Source: Sphaerisporangium krabiense (lineage in GTDB: Bacteria; Actinomycetota; Actinomycetes; Streptosporangiales; Streptosporangiaceae). From it: a stretch of DNA of 64,000 bases. The position numbers were made by a program, and so were the translations under genes. A model generated the notes under the pieces. It was not told the DNA's origin. It was given only the letters and a program-made list of their open reading frames with translations, and searched no databases. Of the stretch, positions 7,847 through 16,777 are shown in pieces. The stretch is taken from contig NZ_JACHBR010000001.1 in the NCBI RefSeq assembly GCF_014200435.1, positions 1,054,001 to 1,118,000 of the forward strand. Reading direction: 5' to 3'. How positions within the stretch are numbered: position 1 is the first letter of the stretch; each line of letters begins with the position of its first letter.

Positions 7847-9463
7847 CTACGCGACCGGGCCGGACGCCTTCGTGAGCCTGCGGCTGCCGTAGGCGCTGGC
7901 GTACGAGCTGAACCACGTGGCGCGCGCGTCCGCCTGCGTGCGGCCGGAGACCTTGTACCAGTCCATCTGGACGCGCTCGGGGCGCACGTCCAGCACGCCG
8001 TACCCGTGCGAGTCCAGCTCCACCGCGCGCACGTGGCCGTTGGTCGCCTTGATCAGGGCCTCGGCGGTCAGCGACACCGTCCGCGCGGGGACCTTCAGGA
8101 TGTCGTCCACGTTGTCGCTGGTCACCGAGGGCACCACGAACTCCACCGCGACCGGAGGAGTGGACGGGTAGGTCGCGGCGTTCAGCGGCACGTCGTTGGC
8201 CCAGGTGGTGTGGATGTCGCCGGTGAGGAAGACGGTCCCGGCCGGCAGGACGGCGAGCAGCTCCTTGCGGTCGTTGGTGTAGCCGTCCCACTGATCGCTG
8301 TTGAGGCCGTAGCCGCCCTCGGGGACGCCGAGCAGCTCGCGCAGCGGGCCGAGCACGCTCGCGGGCAGGGCTCCGAGGGCGAGCGGGCTGATCATCACCG
8401 AGTTGCCGATCAGCCGCCACCGCGCGTCGCCCGTGGTCAGGGTGTTCTTCAGCCAGGCCATCTGCGCGTCTCCGGTGATCGTCCTGGACGGGTCGTCCAC
8501 GGCGGTGCCGGAGGTCTGCTGGGAGCGGTAGCTGCGCAGGTCGAGCATGGTGAGGTCGGCGAGGGTGCCGAACCGCAGGTTGCGGTGGATCTCGCCGGAC
8601 GGGCCGGTCCGCACCGGCATCCACTCGAAGTACGCCTGCCGGGACGCCGCCAGCCGCGCCGGCCACGGCCCCTCGGTGGCGGGGGTGTGGTTCTCCGCGC
8701 CGCCCGACCACGCGTCGTTGGCCACCTCGTGGTCGTCCCAGACGACCATCCAGGGCACGGAGGCGTGCAGGGCCTGCAGGTCGGGGTCGGTCTTGTACTG
8801 GCCGTGCCTGATCCGGTAGTCCGTCAGCGTGAGGATCTCGTGGGCGGGCGCGTGCGGCCGCACGACGACGCCCCGCGCGGCGTACTCGCCCGTGCCGTAC
8901 TCGTAGATGTAGTCGCCCAGGTGGACGACGCCGAACAGGTCCTCGCGGGCCGCGAGGTGACGGTAGGCGGCGAAGCGCCCGGCCTCCCAGTTCGAGCACG
9001 AGACCACGCCCAGCCGCAGCCCGGCGACCGTGTCGCGCGGGCCGGGGGACGTGCGCGTCCGGCCGGTCGGCGAGACCTGGCCGCCGGACAGGAACCGGTA
9101 GTGGTAGGTGGTCGCGGGCGCGAGGCCCTGGACGTCCACCTTGACGGTGTGGTCGCGGTCGGGGCCGGTCGCCAGCGTGCCGGAGGCCACCACCCGGCCG
9201 AAGCCGGGGTCGGTGGCGACCTGCCAGGCGACCTCGGCGGCGGGGCCGGCGCCGCTGCCGGGGGTCGCCTCGGGGACGGGCGTGATCCTGGTCCAGATGA
9301 TGACGGCGGTGGGCAGCGGATCGCCGGAGGCGACGCCGTGCCGGAAGAACGAGGCGTCCGCCGAGGCGTCGGCCACCGCTCCTGTGGTCAGACCGGCCAC
9401 GGCGACGCCGGTGCCGGCGGCGGCGGCCTTGAGGAAGTCACGGCGCATGATCGTCTGGGTCAC
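7847..9463 (-). CDS. phoD: Tat-exported PhoD-type alkaline phosphatase/phosphodiesterase
   Basis: 538 residues. The N-terminus [12 protein letters not shown] is a Tat signal. The family signature HGVASGDP (42-49) begins the N-terminal domain. The metallophosphatase core shows [20 protein letters not shown] (181-190) and WDDHEVAND (242-250), the ligands of the Fe/Ca site, and [12 protein letters not shown] further on. PhoD enzymes hydrolyse phosphomonoesters and diesters outside the cell. Start ATG 9463 or the in-frame ATG at 9448. It is convergent with phoX, and a PHO-box-like repeat lies about 50 bp upstream, so phosphate-starvation control is likely. Confidence 0.9.
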   Translation of the reverse strand: MTQTIMRRDFLKAAAAGTGVAVAGLTTGAVADASADASFFRHGVASGDPLPTAVIIWTRITPVPEATPGSGAGPAAEVAWQVATDPGFGRVVASGTLATGPDRDHTVKVDVQGLAPATTYHYRFLSGGQVSPTGRTRTSPGPRDTVAGLRLGVVSCSNWEAGRFAAYRHLAAREDLFGVVHLGDYIYEYGTGEYAARGVVVRPHAPAHEILTLTDYRIRHGQYKTDPDLQALHASVPWMVVWDDHEVANDAWSGGAENHTPATEGPWPARLAASRQAYFEWMPVRTGPSGEIHRNLRFGTLADLTMLDLRSYRSQQTSGTAVDDPSRTITGDAQMAWLKNTLTTGDARWRLIGNSVMISPLALGALPASVLGPLRELLGVPEGGYGLNSDQWDGYTNDRKELLAVLPAGTVFLTGDIHTTWANDVPLNAATYPSTPPVAVEFVVPSVTSDNVDDILKVPARTVSLTAEALIKATNGHVRAVELDSHGYGVLDVRPERVQMDWYKVSGRTQADARATWFSSYASAYGSRRLTKASGPVA

Positions 9464-9513
9464 GACCGGAAGTTACTGCCGGGTAGGAAGCCGGGCAACC
9501 CCTCGCCGCAACC

Positions 9514-9535
9514 GTTCACCCAACGTTCCCGGCGT
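9514..9535. promoter_or_regulatory. PHO-box-like direct repeat upstream of phoD
   Basis: Two adjacent 11-base units, GTTCACCCAAC (9514-9524) and GTTCCCGGCGT (9525-9535), have the spacing expected for tandem PhoP binding. They lie on the strand opposite phoD, about 50 bp before its start. The flanking 9540-9665 stretch is a GGCGTG-rich low-complexity region with no gene. Confidence 0.45.
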
Positions 9536-9665
9536 CGCCGGCCCCCGGTCCCTCCCGCCGCCACCGCCCGGCACGGCGCGGCGTGCGTCAGGGGTGGCGT
9601 GACGTCGGGCGCGGCGTGGATCGGGCGTGGCGTGGCGTGGCCGTGGCGTCAGACGCGGCGCGGTG

Positions 9666-10763
9666 TCAGGCGTGGCTCATGACGGTCTGGGCCACGCGTT
9701 CGACGGTGGAGAAGTCGCCGGCGGAGATGCGGTTCTTGGTGACGCCCACCGCGAAGCCGCTGGCGGTGTCGGCGAAGCCCGCCGTGCCGCCGCTGCCGGG
9801 CATGCCGAAGACGGTCGGAGCGGGAAGCGACGACGTGAGGCCGACGGAGTAGCCGAGGCCCCAGCTCGCGGGCATGCCGGTGATCTCGTCCGTACCCGAC
9901 ACCGCCACCGTGGAGACCTCGCGCAGCCGCTCCGGCGAGATCAGCCCGTTCAGCAGCGCGTCGTACACGCGGGCGAGGGCCCGCGCGCTCATGGTGGCGC
10001 CGGAGTCGGCGGTCAGCACGTCCGGCCGGTTGCTGAAGGCGGCGTCGGGCATGGCCTTCAGCGGCCCGGCGGTGTAGCCGTCGACGACCCGGAAGAAGGG
10101 AATGGACTCCAGCATCTCGGGCGGCAGCTCCATGGGCGGGGCGCTCTCTTCGATGACGGCGAGGCGGGGCAGCTCCTCCGGCGGGACCGCGAGGAACAGC
10201 TCGTCGGCCACGCCGAGCGGCTCGCCGATCTCTTCGCGCAGGACCCGCGAGATGGACTTGCCGGTGGCGCCCCGGACGACCTGGCCCAAGATGAACATGA
10301 ACGTCTGCGGGTGGTACCCGATCTTGGTGCCCGGCTCCCACCACGGCTTGGCCTCGGCGATGGCCTCGCACATGGCGTCCCAGTCCGCGAAGCGCGCGGC
10401 GGTGGTGTCGGCGGGCAGGCCGGGCACGCCCGCGGTGTGCGTGAGCGCGTGGCGGACGGTGGCCGTGTGCTTGCCGTGGGCGCCGAAGCGCGGCCAGTAG
10501 GTGGCGATCGGCGCGTCGTAGCCGAGCACGCCGCGCTCGGCGAGGAGATGGACCAGCGCGGAGATCACCCCCTTGCCCGTGGAGGTGACGTAGACGGGCG
10601 TGTCGGAGGTGAAGGCGCGGCCGGCCAGCGGGTCGGCGACGCCCGCCACCGCGTCGGCCAGCAGCTCGCCGTGCCGGTAGACCGCCACCTGCGCGCCGCG
10701 CTCGGCGCCGGATTCGACCAGCTCGTCGAGCAGGGCCTGCACATCACTCTGAAGGTCGGACAT
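9666..10763 (-). CDS. Serine hydrolase of the class C beta-lactamase/esterase family
   Basis: 365 residues. The SxxK nucleophile motif is STGK (61-64), within YVTSTGKGVISALVHLLAERG. The second catalytic element is the YxN-like GYHP (Y150), and the KTG-equivalent is probably GMPGSGGTAGF. This pattern is usual for EstB-like esterases and peptidases rather than true beta-lactamases. There is no signal peptide, so it is probably cytoplasmic. Start ATG 10763 has GGGAA about 4 bases upstream; a longer reading to 10799 lacks a ribosome site. It is divergent from ridA. Confidence 0.88.
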   Translation of the reverse strand: MSDLQSDVQALLDELVESGAERGAQVAVYRHGELLADAVAGVADPLAGRAFTSDTPVYVTSTGKGVISALVHLLAERGVLGYDAPIATYWPRFGAHGKHTATVRHALTHTAGVPGLPADTTAARFADWDAMCEAIAEAKPWWEPGTKIGYHPQTFMFILGQVVRGATGKSISRVLREEIGEPLGVADELFLAVPPEELPRLAVIEESAPPMELPPEMLESIPFFRVVDGYTAGPLKAMPDAAFSNRPDVLTADSGATMSARALARVYDALLNGLISPERLREVSTVAVSGTDEITGMPASWGLGYSVGLTSSLPAPTVFGMPGSGGTAGFADTASGFAVGVTKNRISAGDFSTVERVAQTVMSHA

Positions 10764-10928
10764 GGGCTTCCCTTTCCATCGCGCTCCCTGGATGGACACG
10801 GCGGCCCGCCCGACGCCGCCACGCCATTGCCGATCACGTACGGCCCAACGTTAGAACACACGTCCGACAAAACCCGGCCTTCCGCCGCCCGATGGACATC
10901 CGCCGGCACCGCTGTGAGGATGCGGAGC

Positions 10929-11318
10929 ATGACGGAACGGCGGTTGATCAGCAGCGGGTCGGCGTTCGAGAAGGCCATCGGATACTCCCGGGCGGTCGTC
11001 GTCGACGGCTGGGTGCACGTCTCGGGGACCACGGGCTTCGACTACACCTCGATGACGATCGCCGACGACGTGGTCGCGCAGGTGGAGCAGTGCATGCGCA
11101 ACATCGAGGCCGCCCTGCGGGAGGCCGGCGCGTCCCTCGCCGACGTCGTGCGCGTGCGGTACATCCTGCCGGATCCCGCGGACTTCGAGCCTTGCTGGCC
11201 GACTTTGCAGCGCTGTTTCGGTGAGGTCCGGCCGGCCGCCACCATGATGTCCTGCCGGCTCCTGGACCCGCGCATCCGGATCGAGATCGAGGTCACCGCG
11301 CGCGCCGGCGGCGCGTGA
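10929..11318 (+). CDS. RidA (YjgF/UK114) family protein
   Basis: 129 residues. Recognised from SGSAFEKAIGYSRAVVVDG, VSGTTG, the central QCMRNIEAALREAGASLADVV block and the C-terminal RIEIEVTARAG. RidA proteins hydrolyse reactive enamine/imine intermediates; members vary in the catalytic arginine, and here R125 in VTARAGG is at the expected place or slightly shifted. The start ATG follows GGAG closely; an in-frame ATG 9 bases earlier is possible. It is divergent from the serine hydrolase gene. Confidence 0.85.
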   Translation: MTERRLISSGSAFEKAIGYSRAVVVDGWVHVSGTTGFDYTSMTIADDVVAQVEQCMRNIEAALREAGASLADVVRVRYILPDPADFEPCWPTLQRCFGEVRPAATMMSCRLLDPRIRIEIEVTARAGGA

Positions 11319-11474
11319 GCTCTCGCGGGCCGGAAATCCGCAGAACACGGCCCTGTCGGCGAAGACGGGACAGGTGACGCCCCGGCATCGTGCCGATCAC
11401 CTGACATCACAGGTCAGAAAAGCTCCCCCTCCACACGCGGCGCTCTGCGAAATGGCGCGATATACAGGCTTATT

Positions 11475-11490
11475 CTTGAGGCTTCTCAAG
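11475..11490. promoter_or_regulatory. Short inverted repeat upstream of the SpoIIE-type phosphatase
   Basis: CTTGAG-gctt-CTCAAG is a perfect 6-bp inverted repeat about 35 bp before the GTG start, in an AT-richer stretch (tatacaggcttattc). It could be an operator or a 5' UTR hairpin. Confidence 0.35.
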
Positions 11491-11524
11491 GACGAGGCCC
11501 GCACAATCGGGAGGACACTGCCCG

Positions 11525-12868
11525 GTGAATCCTGATCTGGTGTTGAAAGACCCGCGCGATCGTGCCGCGTTGCGACTCAAGGGAACGGCCGGATCCGAAG
11601 AGCGGCTCGCGTTTTTCCATGACGCGAACAAGCGCATCGGCAACACACTCGACCTGACCCGGACCTGCCGCGAGTTCATGGACGTCGCCGTCCCCCGGCT
11701 CGCGGACTGCGGCGCGATCAACGTTCCCGAGAGCATCATGACCGAAGGTGAGTTCCCCGCGCATCCCGCCGCGTCGCCGGTCCGGCGGGTGGCCACCGCG
11801 GTGGCCACCGACAACCCGTGGGCGTGGGACACCGCCTTCCCGATCGGCGAGATCGTCCGCTACCCCGGCCACGTGCTGCCCCAGGGGCAGGCCATGGCCA
11901 TGCGCAAGCCGATGCTGGTGCCGAGGCTCGACCAGGCCGCCGCCGACGACAGCGCCCAGGCGTTCGGCCGCGAGATCATCTCGCGCCTTCTGCCGGGCTG
12001 CTCCCTTCTGGCGGTTCCCTTGCTCGCACGCGGCGACGTCCTCGGCTTCTTCGTGCTGACCAGGCTGCCGCACAGCGCGCCGTTCGCCGAGGCGGACGTC
12101 GCCGTCGTCGAGGAGCTGGCCGCCCGCACCGCGACCTGCATCGACAACGCGCGGCTCTACATCCGCGAGCGGTACACCGCGCTCACCTTGCAGCGCAGCC
12201 TGCTGCCCTCCTGCCTGCGGCACCCGCCGGGCCTGGAGGTCGCCCACCGCTACCGGCCCGCCAGCGCCCTGGCCGCGGTGGGCGGAGACTGGTTCGACGC
12301 GATCCCGCTGCCGGACGACCGCACGGCGCTGGTCGTGGGCGACGTCATGGGCCACGGCGTCCAGGCCGCCGCGACGATGGGCCAGATGAGGACGGCCATC
12401 CAGACCCTGGCCAGCCTCGACCTCGACCCGGGCGAGCTGCTGGCGCGACTCGACCACGTCTCGCACCGCCTGAACCCCGACCAGTTCGCCACCTGCCTCT
12501 ACGCGCAGTACGACCGGGCGGACGGCGCCCTGAAGGTCGCGAGCGCCGGACATCTGGCGCCCGTGCTCGTCGACCCCGCCGGCAAGGCCGCCCTCGTCCC
12601 CGTCGTCCCGGGGCCCCCGCTCGGCGCGGGCGGGGATGGCTACGAGATCTGCGAGGCCGCCATGCCCGCGGGCAGCATGCTCGCCCTGTACACGGACGGG
12701 CTCGTGGAGAGACGGGGACACGACATCAGCGAGGGAATCGTCACGCTGTGTTCTTTGCTGAGCGGCGCGCCCCGCGGAATGGAGCGAATCTGCGACCTTG
12801 TCGTCGAGTACCAGCGCCCGGTGGACGAACACGACGACATCGCTTTACTACTCGCCAAGGCGGTCTAA
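11525..12868 (+). CDS. GAF-domain SpoIIE/PP2C-type serine phosphatase
   Basis: 447 residues. An N-terminal GAF-like sensor (about 20-215) is followed by a PPM phosphatase domain. Metal-binding motifs are present: AAVGGDWFDAI, LVVGDVMGHGVQAAATMGQ and the C-terminal DEHDDIALLLAK. An ALTLQRSLLP switch helix links the domains, as in RsbU/RsbP-like regulators. Such enzymes dephosphorylate anti-anti-sigma factors. No kinase or anti-sigma partner is adjacent. The GTG start is preceded by GGGAGG at a rather long spacing (about 10 bases). Confidence 0.9.
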   Translation: MNPDLVLKDPRDRAALRLKGTAGSEERLAFFHDANKRIGNTLDLTRTCREFMDVAVPRLADCGAINVPESIMTEGEFPAHPAASPVRRVATAVATDNPWAWDTAFPIGEIVRYPGHVLPQGQAMAMRKPMLVPRLDQAAADDSAQAFGREIISRLLPGCSLLAVPLLARGDVLGFFVLTRLPHSAPFAEADVAVVEELAARTATCIDNARLYIRERYTALTLQRSLLPSCLRHPPGLEVAHRYRPASALAAVGGDWFDAIPLPDDRTALVVGDVMGHGVQAAATMGQMRTAIQTLASLDLDPGELLARLDHVSHRLNPDQFATCLYAQYDRADGALKVASAGHLAPVLVDPAGKAALVPVVPGPPLGAGGDGYEICEAAMPAGSMLALYTDGLVERRGHDISEGIVTLCSLLSGAPRGMERICDLVVEYQRPVDEHDDIALLLAKAV

Positions 12869-12927
12869 GGACATAACAACCGCGATCCGGCACCGTGACG
12901 AACCTCGGAGTCTTGTCTGGGGCAACC

Positions 12928-12965
12928 GACCCCGATATCTAGTTTCAGCGGAATAAATCGGGGTC
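12928..12965. terminator. Inverted repeat downstream of the SpoIIE-type phosphatase
   Basis: GACCCCGAT (12928-12936) and ATCGGGGTC (12957-12965) are perfect 9-bp arms around a 20-base AT-rich loop. The position after the phosphatase gene suggests a weak terminator, but an operator is also possible. Confidence 0.45.
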
Positions 12966-12996
12966 TGGGGCTTTCAGCGACACAAAAGAGGACTCC

Positions 12997-13038
12997 ATGA
13001 ACAGAATGCACCTATGTCTGATTCCACCCTCGGGGTAG
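12997..13038 (+). CDS. Possible 13-residue small ORF
   Basis: ATG with AAAGAGGA 4 bases upstream encodes MNRMHLCLIPPSG and ends at TAG. It has good start signals but no recognisable relative. It may be a leader peptide for the small gene at 13115 or chance. Confidence 0.2.
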   Translation: MNRMHLCLIPPSG

Positions 13039-13114
13039 CTGGAAGTCGGAGGTTGTCCGAATCCGCCCAGGAACGTCGCGCCGGAATCCGCCACCTCGGC
13101 GTACGCTGGCCCGC

Positions 13115-13408
13115 ATGACTCACGGACACCGCGCCGCGCCCATGCCCCGCGGCTACACGCCCATGCCGCTCACCTCGGAGGAAGAGGTGCGGTTCCAGCG
13201 GAACATGACCGAATGGGTGCGCGAGATGATCCTCACGAAGGGCTCGGTGAGCGTGTCGGCGGACACCGAGCAGGACCGGCGGCGCTGGCAGGAGGTCGCG
13301 CACAACGTCGGCGAGATGCTGGGCCGGCCCGTGGTCAGCTACGCCACCCCCTGGCGCATCACCATCACCGTCGACCGAGGCGAGCACCAGCCCACCCTGG
13401 ACTCCTGA
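13115..13408 (+). CDS. Small conserved-looking protein of unknown function
   Basis: 97 residues, soluble and charged in the middle (LTSEEEVRFQRNMTEWVREMI, DTEQDRRRWQEVAHNVGEML) with a C-terminal beta-rich end (VVSYATPWRITITVDRG). I do not recognise a family. The helix-rich centre and the clean start and stop suggest a real gene. No signal peptide or metal motif is visible. Downstream is a convergent DUF1992 gene. Confidence 0.6.
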   Translation: MTHGHRAAPMPRGYTPMPLTSEEEVRFQRNMTEWVREMILTKGSVSVSADTEQDRRRWQEVAHNVGEMLGRPVVSYATPWRITITVDRGEHQPTLDS

Positions 13409-13479
13409 CCGCGCGGGCCGGGCGGGCCATGTGAGCTAGGCGAGCCGGCTACGCGGACGAGGTGGGCGGGCCAGGTCCA

Positions 13480-13881
13480 CTACTCGGCGTGCCGCTCCCG
13501 CCATTCCCGGGCGACGCGGTCCACGTCGAACGGCATGAGGTTGAGCGGCGGCCCCGGCAGGCCCGTCCTGATGGCCTTGCGGATCTTCTCGTTGACGGCC
13601 TCGACGATCCGGCGCGCCTCGGCCTCGGAGTCTGCCCGCGCGGCGGCGGCGAGCGCGTCCTCAGCCTCCTTGCGCAGCACGAGCGTCGGCGGCAGCATGG
13701 ACGCGCCCTCACGGCGCAGCTTCTGCTTGACCCACCACAGCTCGTCGTAGGGCTTGTCGATGTCGGGAATCGGCTTGCCCGCGCCGGGCAGATCGTCGAA
13801 CTCGCCCCGCTCCATCGCCTCGGTGATCTGCCGGTCTATCCACGACTCGAAGCCGACCCCGGGTGGTTTGCGCTCTGTCAT
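13480..13881 (-). CDS. DUF1992 (DnaJ-homologue subfamily C member 28-like) protein
   Basis: 133 residues. The hallmark ERKPPGVGFESWIDRQITEAM, then GEFDDLPGAGKPIP and NEKIRKAIRTGLPGPP, identify DUF1992. The function is unknown; eukaryotic homologues carry a J-domain, which is absent here. Start ATG 13881 has a G-rich GAGAGGTGGGGG stretch upstream. It is convergent with the small unknown gene and divergent from the methyltransferase region. Confidence 0.85.
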   Translation of the reverse strand: MTERKPPGVGFESWIDRQITEAMERGEFDDLPGAGKPIPDIDKPYDELWWVKQKLRREGASMLPPTLVLRKEAEDALAAAARADSEAEARRIVEAVNEKIRKAIRTGLPGPPLNLMPFDVDRVAREWRERHAE

Positions 13882-14011
13882 GAAAGATGCCCCCACCTCT
13901 CGCATCCGGCACGTCCGCGCGGTCTCATGCTACCCACGCCGCCCTGATCACCCGCCCCTCGGCCACGTAAACCTGTGGCGCGCGCCGCGCGGCGGCCGGT
14001 ACGGTCGCGCC

Positions 14012-14035
14012 GTGTTCTTCTTCTTCCTGCGCTGA
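14012..14035 (+). CDS. Phe-rich mini-ORF (possible leader peptide) upstream of a THUMP methyltransferase
   Basis: GTG followed by four consecutive TTC codons, CTG, CGC and TGA encodes MFFFFLR. A TACGGT hexamer 7 bases before the GTG could be a -10 element of a leaderless transcript. Palindromic GC-rich segments follow (cccgccggcggg and caccgccggtg), the layout of an attenuator. The next gene is an RNA methyltransferase starting about 90 bases later. Assignment as a leader peptide is inference. Confidence 0.35.
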   Translation: MFFFFLR

Positions 14036-14124
14036 CGACCCGCCGGCGGGCCGCGGCGTGACCCACCGCCGGTGATGCGGGACGGCGACGCGCCGCCCCG
14101 GGTCGCGACGTGGGAGAAGAACAG

Positions 14125-15222
14125 GTGCGCAACCACGCGATCACGCGTGCGAACATTTCCCCCGGGCCGTCCCTGCTCGCGCGCGCGACGCGCGGCATCG
14201 AGCCCCTGCTGGCGGCCGAGATCGGCCGCGCCGGCGTCGTCACACGCCTCCGTCACCGCGAGGTGTGGTTCCGGCTCCGCGAGCCCGGGCCACACGTCCT
14301 GCGGTTGCGGACCGCGGACGACGTCTTCGTGCTCGCCGCGGTGGCGTGCGGCGTCGGCGCGTCCAAGGCGTCCCTCGCCCGGCTGACGGCCGCCGTCCGG
14401 GACGCCGACCTGAAGGAGGCGCTGGCGCTCCGCGCGCGGTGCGGCGGCGGGCGGGCCACCGGCGTGGACGTGTCGGCGTCCTTCCTCGGCCGCCGCGCCT
14501 ACACGCGCCACGACGTCGAGGACGCCGTCGGCGCCGAGGTGGCCCGCGCGCTCGGCGCCCGCTACCACTCCCGGCGCGGCGGCGGCGCGCCTCCGCCCGG
14601 CACGCTGTCGTGGCGGGTCGCCGTCGAGGACGACCAGGCGACGCTCGCGGTGCGGATCGCCCCGCGCCCGCTGCACCGCAGGCCGTACAAGCAGGCGTCG
14701 GTGCCCGGTACGCTGCACCCGCCCGTCGCCGCCGCCATGGCCCGCCTCGCCGGGCTGGACGGCGCCCGTACCGTCCTCGACCCCTGCTGCGGGGCCGGGA
14801 CGCTGCTCGCCGAGGCGCGCGCGGTCGCGTCACTGCCCCGCCTGCTCGGGGTCGACCACGATCCCGGCGCCGTGCGGGCGGCGGCGCGCAACGCGGCGGG
14901 CGGCACGCGCGTCGGGTGGGCGGTCGCGGACGCCGGACGCCTGCCGCTGCCGTCCGGGCACGTCGACCGGGTGCTGGTCAACCCGCCGTGGGGGCGGCAG
15001 GTCCGCGGGGCGGGCCTGCTGTCGCGCGGCGACCGCGCGCTGTGGGACGAACTGGCCAGGGTCGTCGTCCCGGGCGGGGTGGTGGTGGCGCTGCTGCACG
15101 ACCCCGAGGCGAAGGCCCGCACCGCGGCGCCGGCCGCGGCCGGGTTCGGGCTGCGGGAGGCGATCGAGGTGAGCCTGTCGGGCGCGCATCCCGTGATCGG
15201 CGTGTTCACATGTTCACGCTGA
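14125..15222 (+). CDS. THUMP-domain class I RNA methyltransferase (TrmN/Trm14/Trm11-like)
   Basis: 365 residues. The N-terminal half matches a THUMP-type RNA-binding module (DVSASFLGRRAYTRHDVEDA, LAVRIAPRPLHRRPYKQASV). The C-terminal half is a Rossmann methyltransferase with motif I LDPCCGAGTLLAEA and motif IV VNPPWGRQ, the NPPY/W signature of amino-group methylation. TrmN/Trm14 proteins make m2G at position 6 of tRNA, on tRNA-Phe in Thermus. That specificity here is only a hypothesis. I chose GTG 14125 because GGAG lies 8 bases upstream; GTG 14110 is in frame. Confidence 0.78.
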   Translation: MRNHAITRANISPGPSLLARATRGIEPLLAAEIGRAGVVTRLRHREVWFRLREPGPHVLRLRTADDVFVLAAVACGVGASKASLARLTAAVRDADLKEALALRARCGGGRATGVDVSASFLGRRAYTRHDVEDAVGAEVARALGARYHSRRGGGAPPPGTLSWRVAVEDDQATLAVRIAPRPLHRRPYKQASVPGTLHPPVAAAMARLAGLDGARTVLDPCCGAGTLLAEARAVASLPRLLGVDHDPGAVRAAARNAAGGTRVGWAVADAGRLPLPSGHVDRVLVNPPWGRQVRGAGLLSRGDRALWDELARVVVPGGVVVALLHDPEAKARTAAPAAAGFGLREAIEVSLSGAHPVIGVFTCSR

Positions 15223-15587
15223 TGGCCGGTCATCCGGGTGCGGGCGGGGCTGGCCGCGCGGGACTTGTACGGATATTTCGGCATGACCGCTACACGCCGT
15301 CCACTCTCGGCGCGGCGAATCCGCAGCCCGCGCCCTATCAACTGATCACACTGACTCTGTTGTGACCAACGATGTCGATGTGAATAGCACGCTCGAAGAA
15401 GACGCCGCCGTCGTGCGGAGTGCAGGCTTCATTTCGGACCACACGGTCACCTCAGGTGGCCGTCCGGCTCCGCCGTCGTTCGCGCAGGCGGCCCGCGGCC
15501 GGGGTTCGGTGCGCCAACCAAGTGGACCCTCGACGCTCGAAGCCGGACCGGCCAGTGGTTCCCCGGGTCCACGGAAAGGAAGTTGCT
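15223..15587. other. 365-bp region without a supported gene
   Basis: It should contain the promoter for the secreted epoxide-hydrolase-like gene. Frames crossing it (for example from GTG 15362) lack a ribosome site and have arginine/proline-rich noncoding content. An AT-richer patch near 15340-15385 (atcaactgatcacactgact) is a candidate promoter zone. No clear terminator was seen. Confidence 0.4.
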
Positions 15588-16637
15588 ATGCCGCAGGAGA
15601 ACATCATCCCGCGCGACGCCGGGCGAGCTCCGAGAAGGCGCGGCCTGAGGGCCGGGCGCGTCCTCAGCGCCATGGCCGCCGTGCTGATCGGCCTCTTCGC
15701 CATGACCGCGGGCGCGGGCGCCAGCACCGCCCAGCCCGAGCCGTCCACAGGACAGGCGCGCTTCTCCCCGATCTTCACCCATGGCAGGGTCGCCGTGGAC
15801 GGCGGCTCCACCCTGCACTACGTGCGCGGCGGATCCGGCCCGGCGATCGTGCTCCTGCACGGCTGGCCACAGACCTGGTGGATCTGGCGCAACGTGATGC
15901 CGCAGCTCGCGCGCACGCACACCGTCATCGCGTTCGACCTGCCGGGACTCGGCGACTCCACCGCGCAGAACGGCGGCTACGACAAGGCCACCACCGCCAA
16001 GCGCATCCGCCAGGCCGTCAACAAGCTCGGCTTCCGCCAGGTCGGCCTGATCGGCCACGACCTCGGCGCCCTCATCGCCTACCCCTACGCGCGCGACTTC
16101 CCGAACGAGGTCACCAAGCTCGCGGTCCTGGAGACGCCGCTCGCCGGGTTCGGCCTGGAGAACCTGTACGGCATCAGCTTCCACTTCAAGTTCAACATGG
16201 CGCCGGCCCCGGTCCCCGAGACCATCCTCGACAACGACGACGTGCCGGCCTACCTCGGCTTCATGTTCGGCTTCAGCCAGCATCCCGAGCTGGTCGACAA
16301 GGACACCTACTACCGGGCGTACGCGGACCCGGCCAAGCGCAGCGCGGGCTACGAGTACTACCGCGCGTTCGCCGCGGACGGCACCAACAACACCGCCAAC
16401 GCCTCGCGCCGGCTCACCCAGCCGGTGCTGGCCCTCGGCGGTGCGGCGTCCTTCGGGCCCGGCGTCGCCGACTCCTTCCGGCTGGTGGCCGACGACGTCC
16501 GGCCGGTCGTCGTCCCCGACTCCGGCCACTACATCGCCGAAGAGAACAGCGGCTACCTGACCGACTGCGCCGAGCTCTTCTTCGGCCCGCCCACCACCAC
16601 CCCGCCGCCGGCGTCCCTGGCCGGCTGCGCCCCCTGA
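15588..16637 (+). CDS. Secreted alpha/beta hydrolase, epoxide hydrolase-like
   Basis: 349 residues. A basic N-terminus and hydrophobic segment ending GAGAS form a signal peptide (about 1-48). The fold markers are [11 protein letters not shown] (oxyanion region HGxP), the Asp nucleophile in GHDLGA and a C-terminal histidine in [10 protein letters not shown]. An Asp nucleophile with this HGWP context fits epoxide hydrolases or haloacetate dehalogenases rather than Ser esterases. Start ATG has GGAAAGGA 7 bases upstream. An intrinsic terminator follows. Confidence 0.87.
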   Translation: MPQENIIPRDAGRAPRRRGLRAGRVLSAMAAVLIGLFAMTAGAGASTAQPEPSTGQARFSPIFTHGRVAVDGGSTLHYVRGGSGPAIVLLHGWPQTWWIWRNVMPQLARTHTVIAFDLPGLGDSTAQNGGYDKATTAKRIRQAVNKLGFRQVGLIGHDLGALIAYPYARDFPNEVTKLAVLETPLAGFGLENLYGISFHFKFNMAPAPVPETILDNDDVPAYLGFMFGFSQHPELVDKDTYYRAYADPAKRSAGYEYYRAFAADGTNNTANASRRLTQPVLALGGAASFGPGVADSFRLVADDVRPVVVPDSGHYIAEENSGYLTDCAELFFGPPTTTPPPASLAGCAP

Positions 16638-16663
16638 GATCCGTAACACCGCACACCCACCAC

Positions 16664-16694
16664 GAGGCCCGGAGCCGCGACGGCTCCGGGCCTC
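16664..16694 (+). terminator. Intrinsic terminator of the epoxide-hydrolase-like gene
   Basis: A perfect 14-bp GC stem (16664-16677 with 16681-16694), 3-base loop, then gcccttttcccc. This is one of the few terminators here with a T run. Confidence 0.85.
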
Positions 16695-16777
16695 GCCCTT
16701 TTCCCCCGCCCGCCGTGTCGCCGCGAGGTTCCCGTGGCCGGCCGACGCGAGGTCACCGGACCTGCGATGATGATCCG

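Noticed and set aside
6327-8999. Minus-strand frame of 890 codons across phoX and phoD
   Set aside because: It is out of frame with phoD and antisense to phoX, and its translation is low-complexity.
12960-13040. Riboswitch upstream of the small gene at 13115
   Set aside because: The inverted repeat and small ORF do not match any riboswitch consensus I know, so only a hairpin and possible small ORF are reported.
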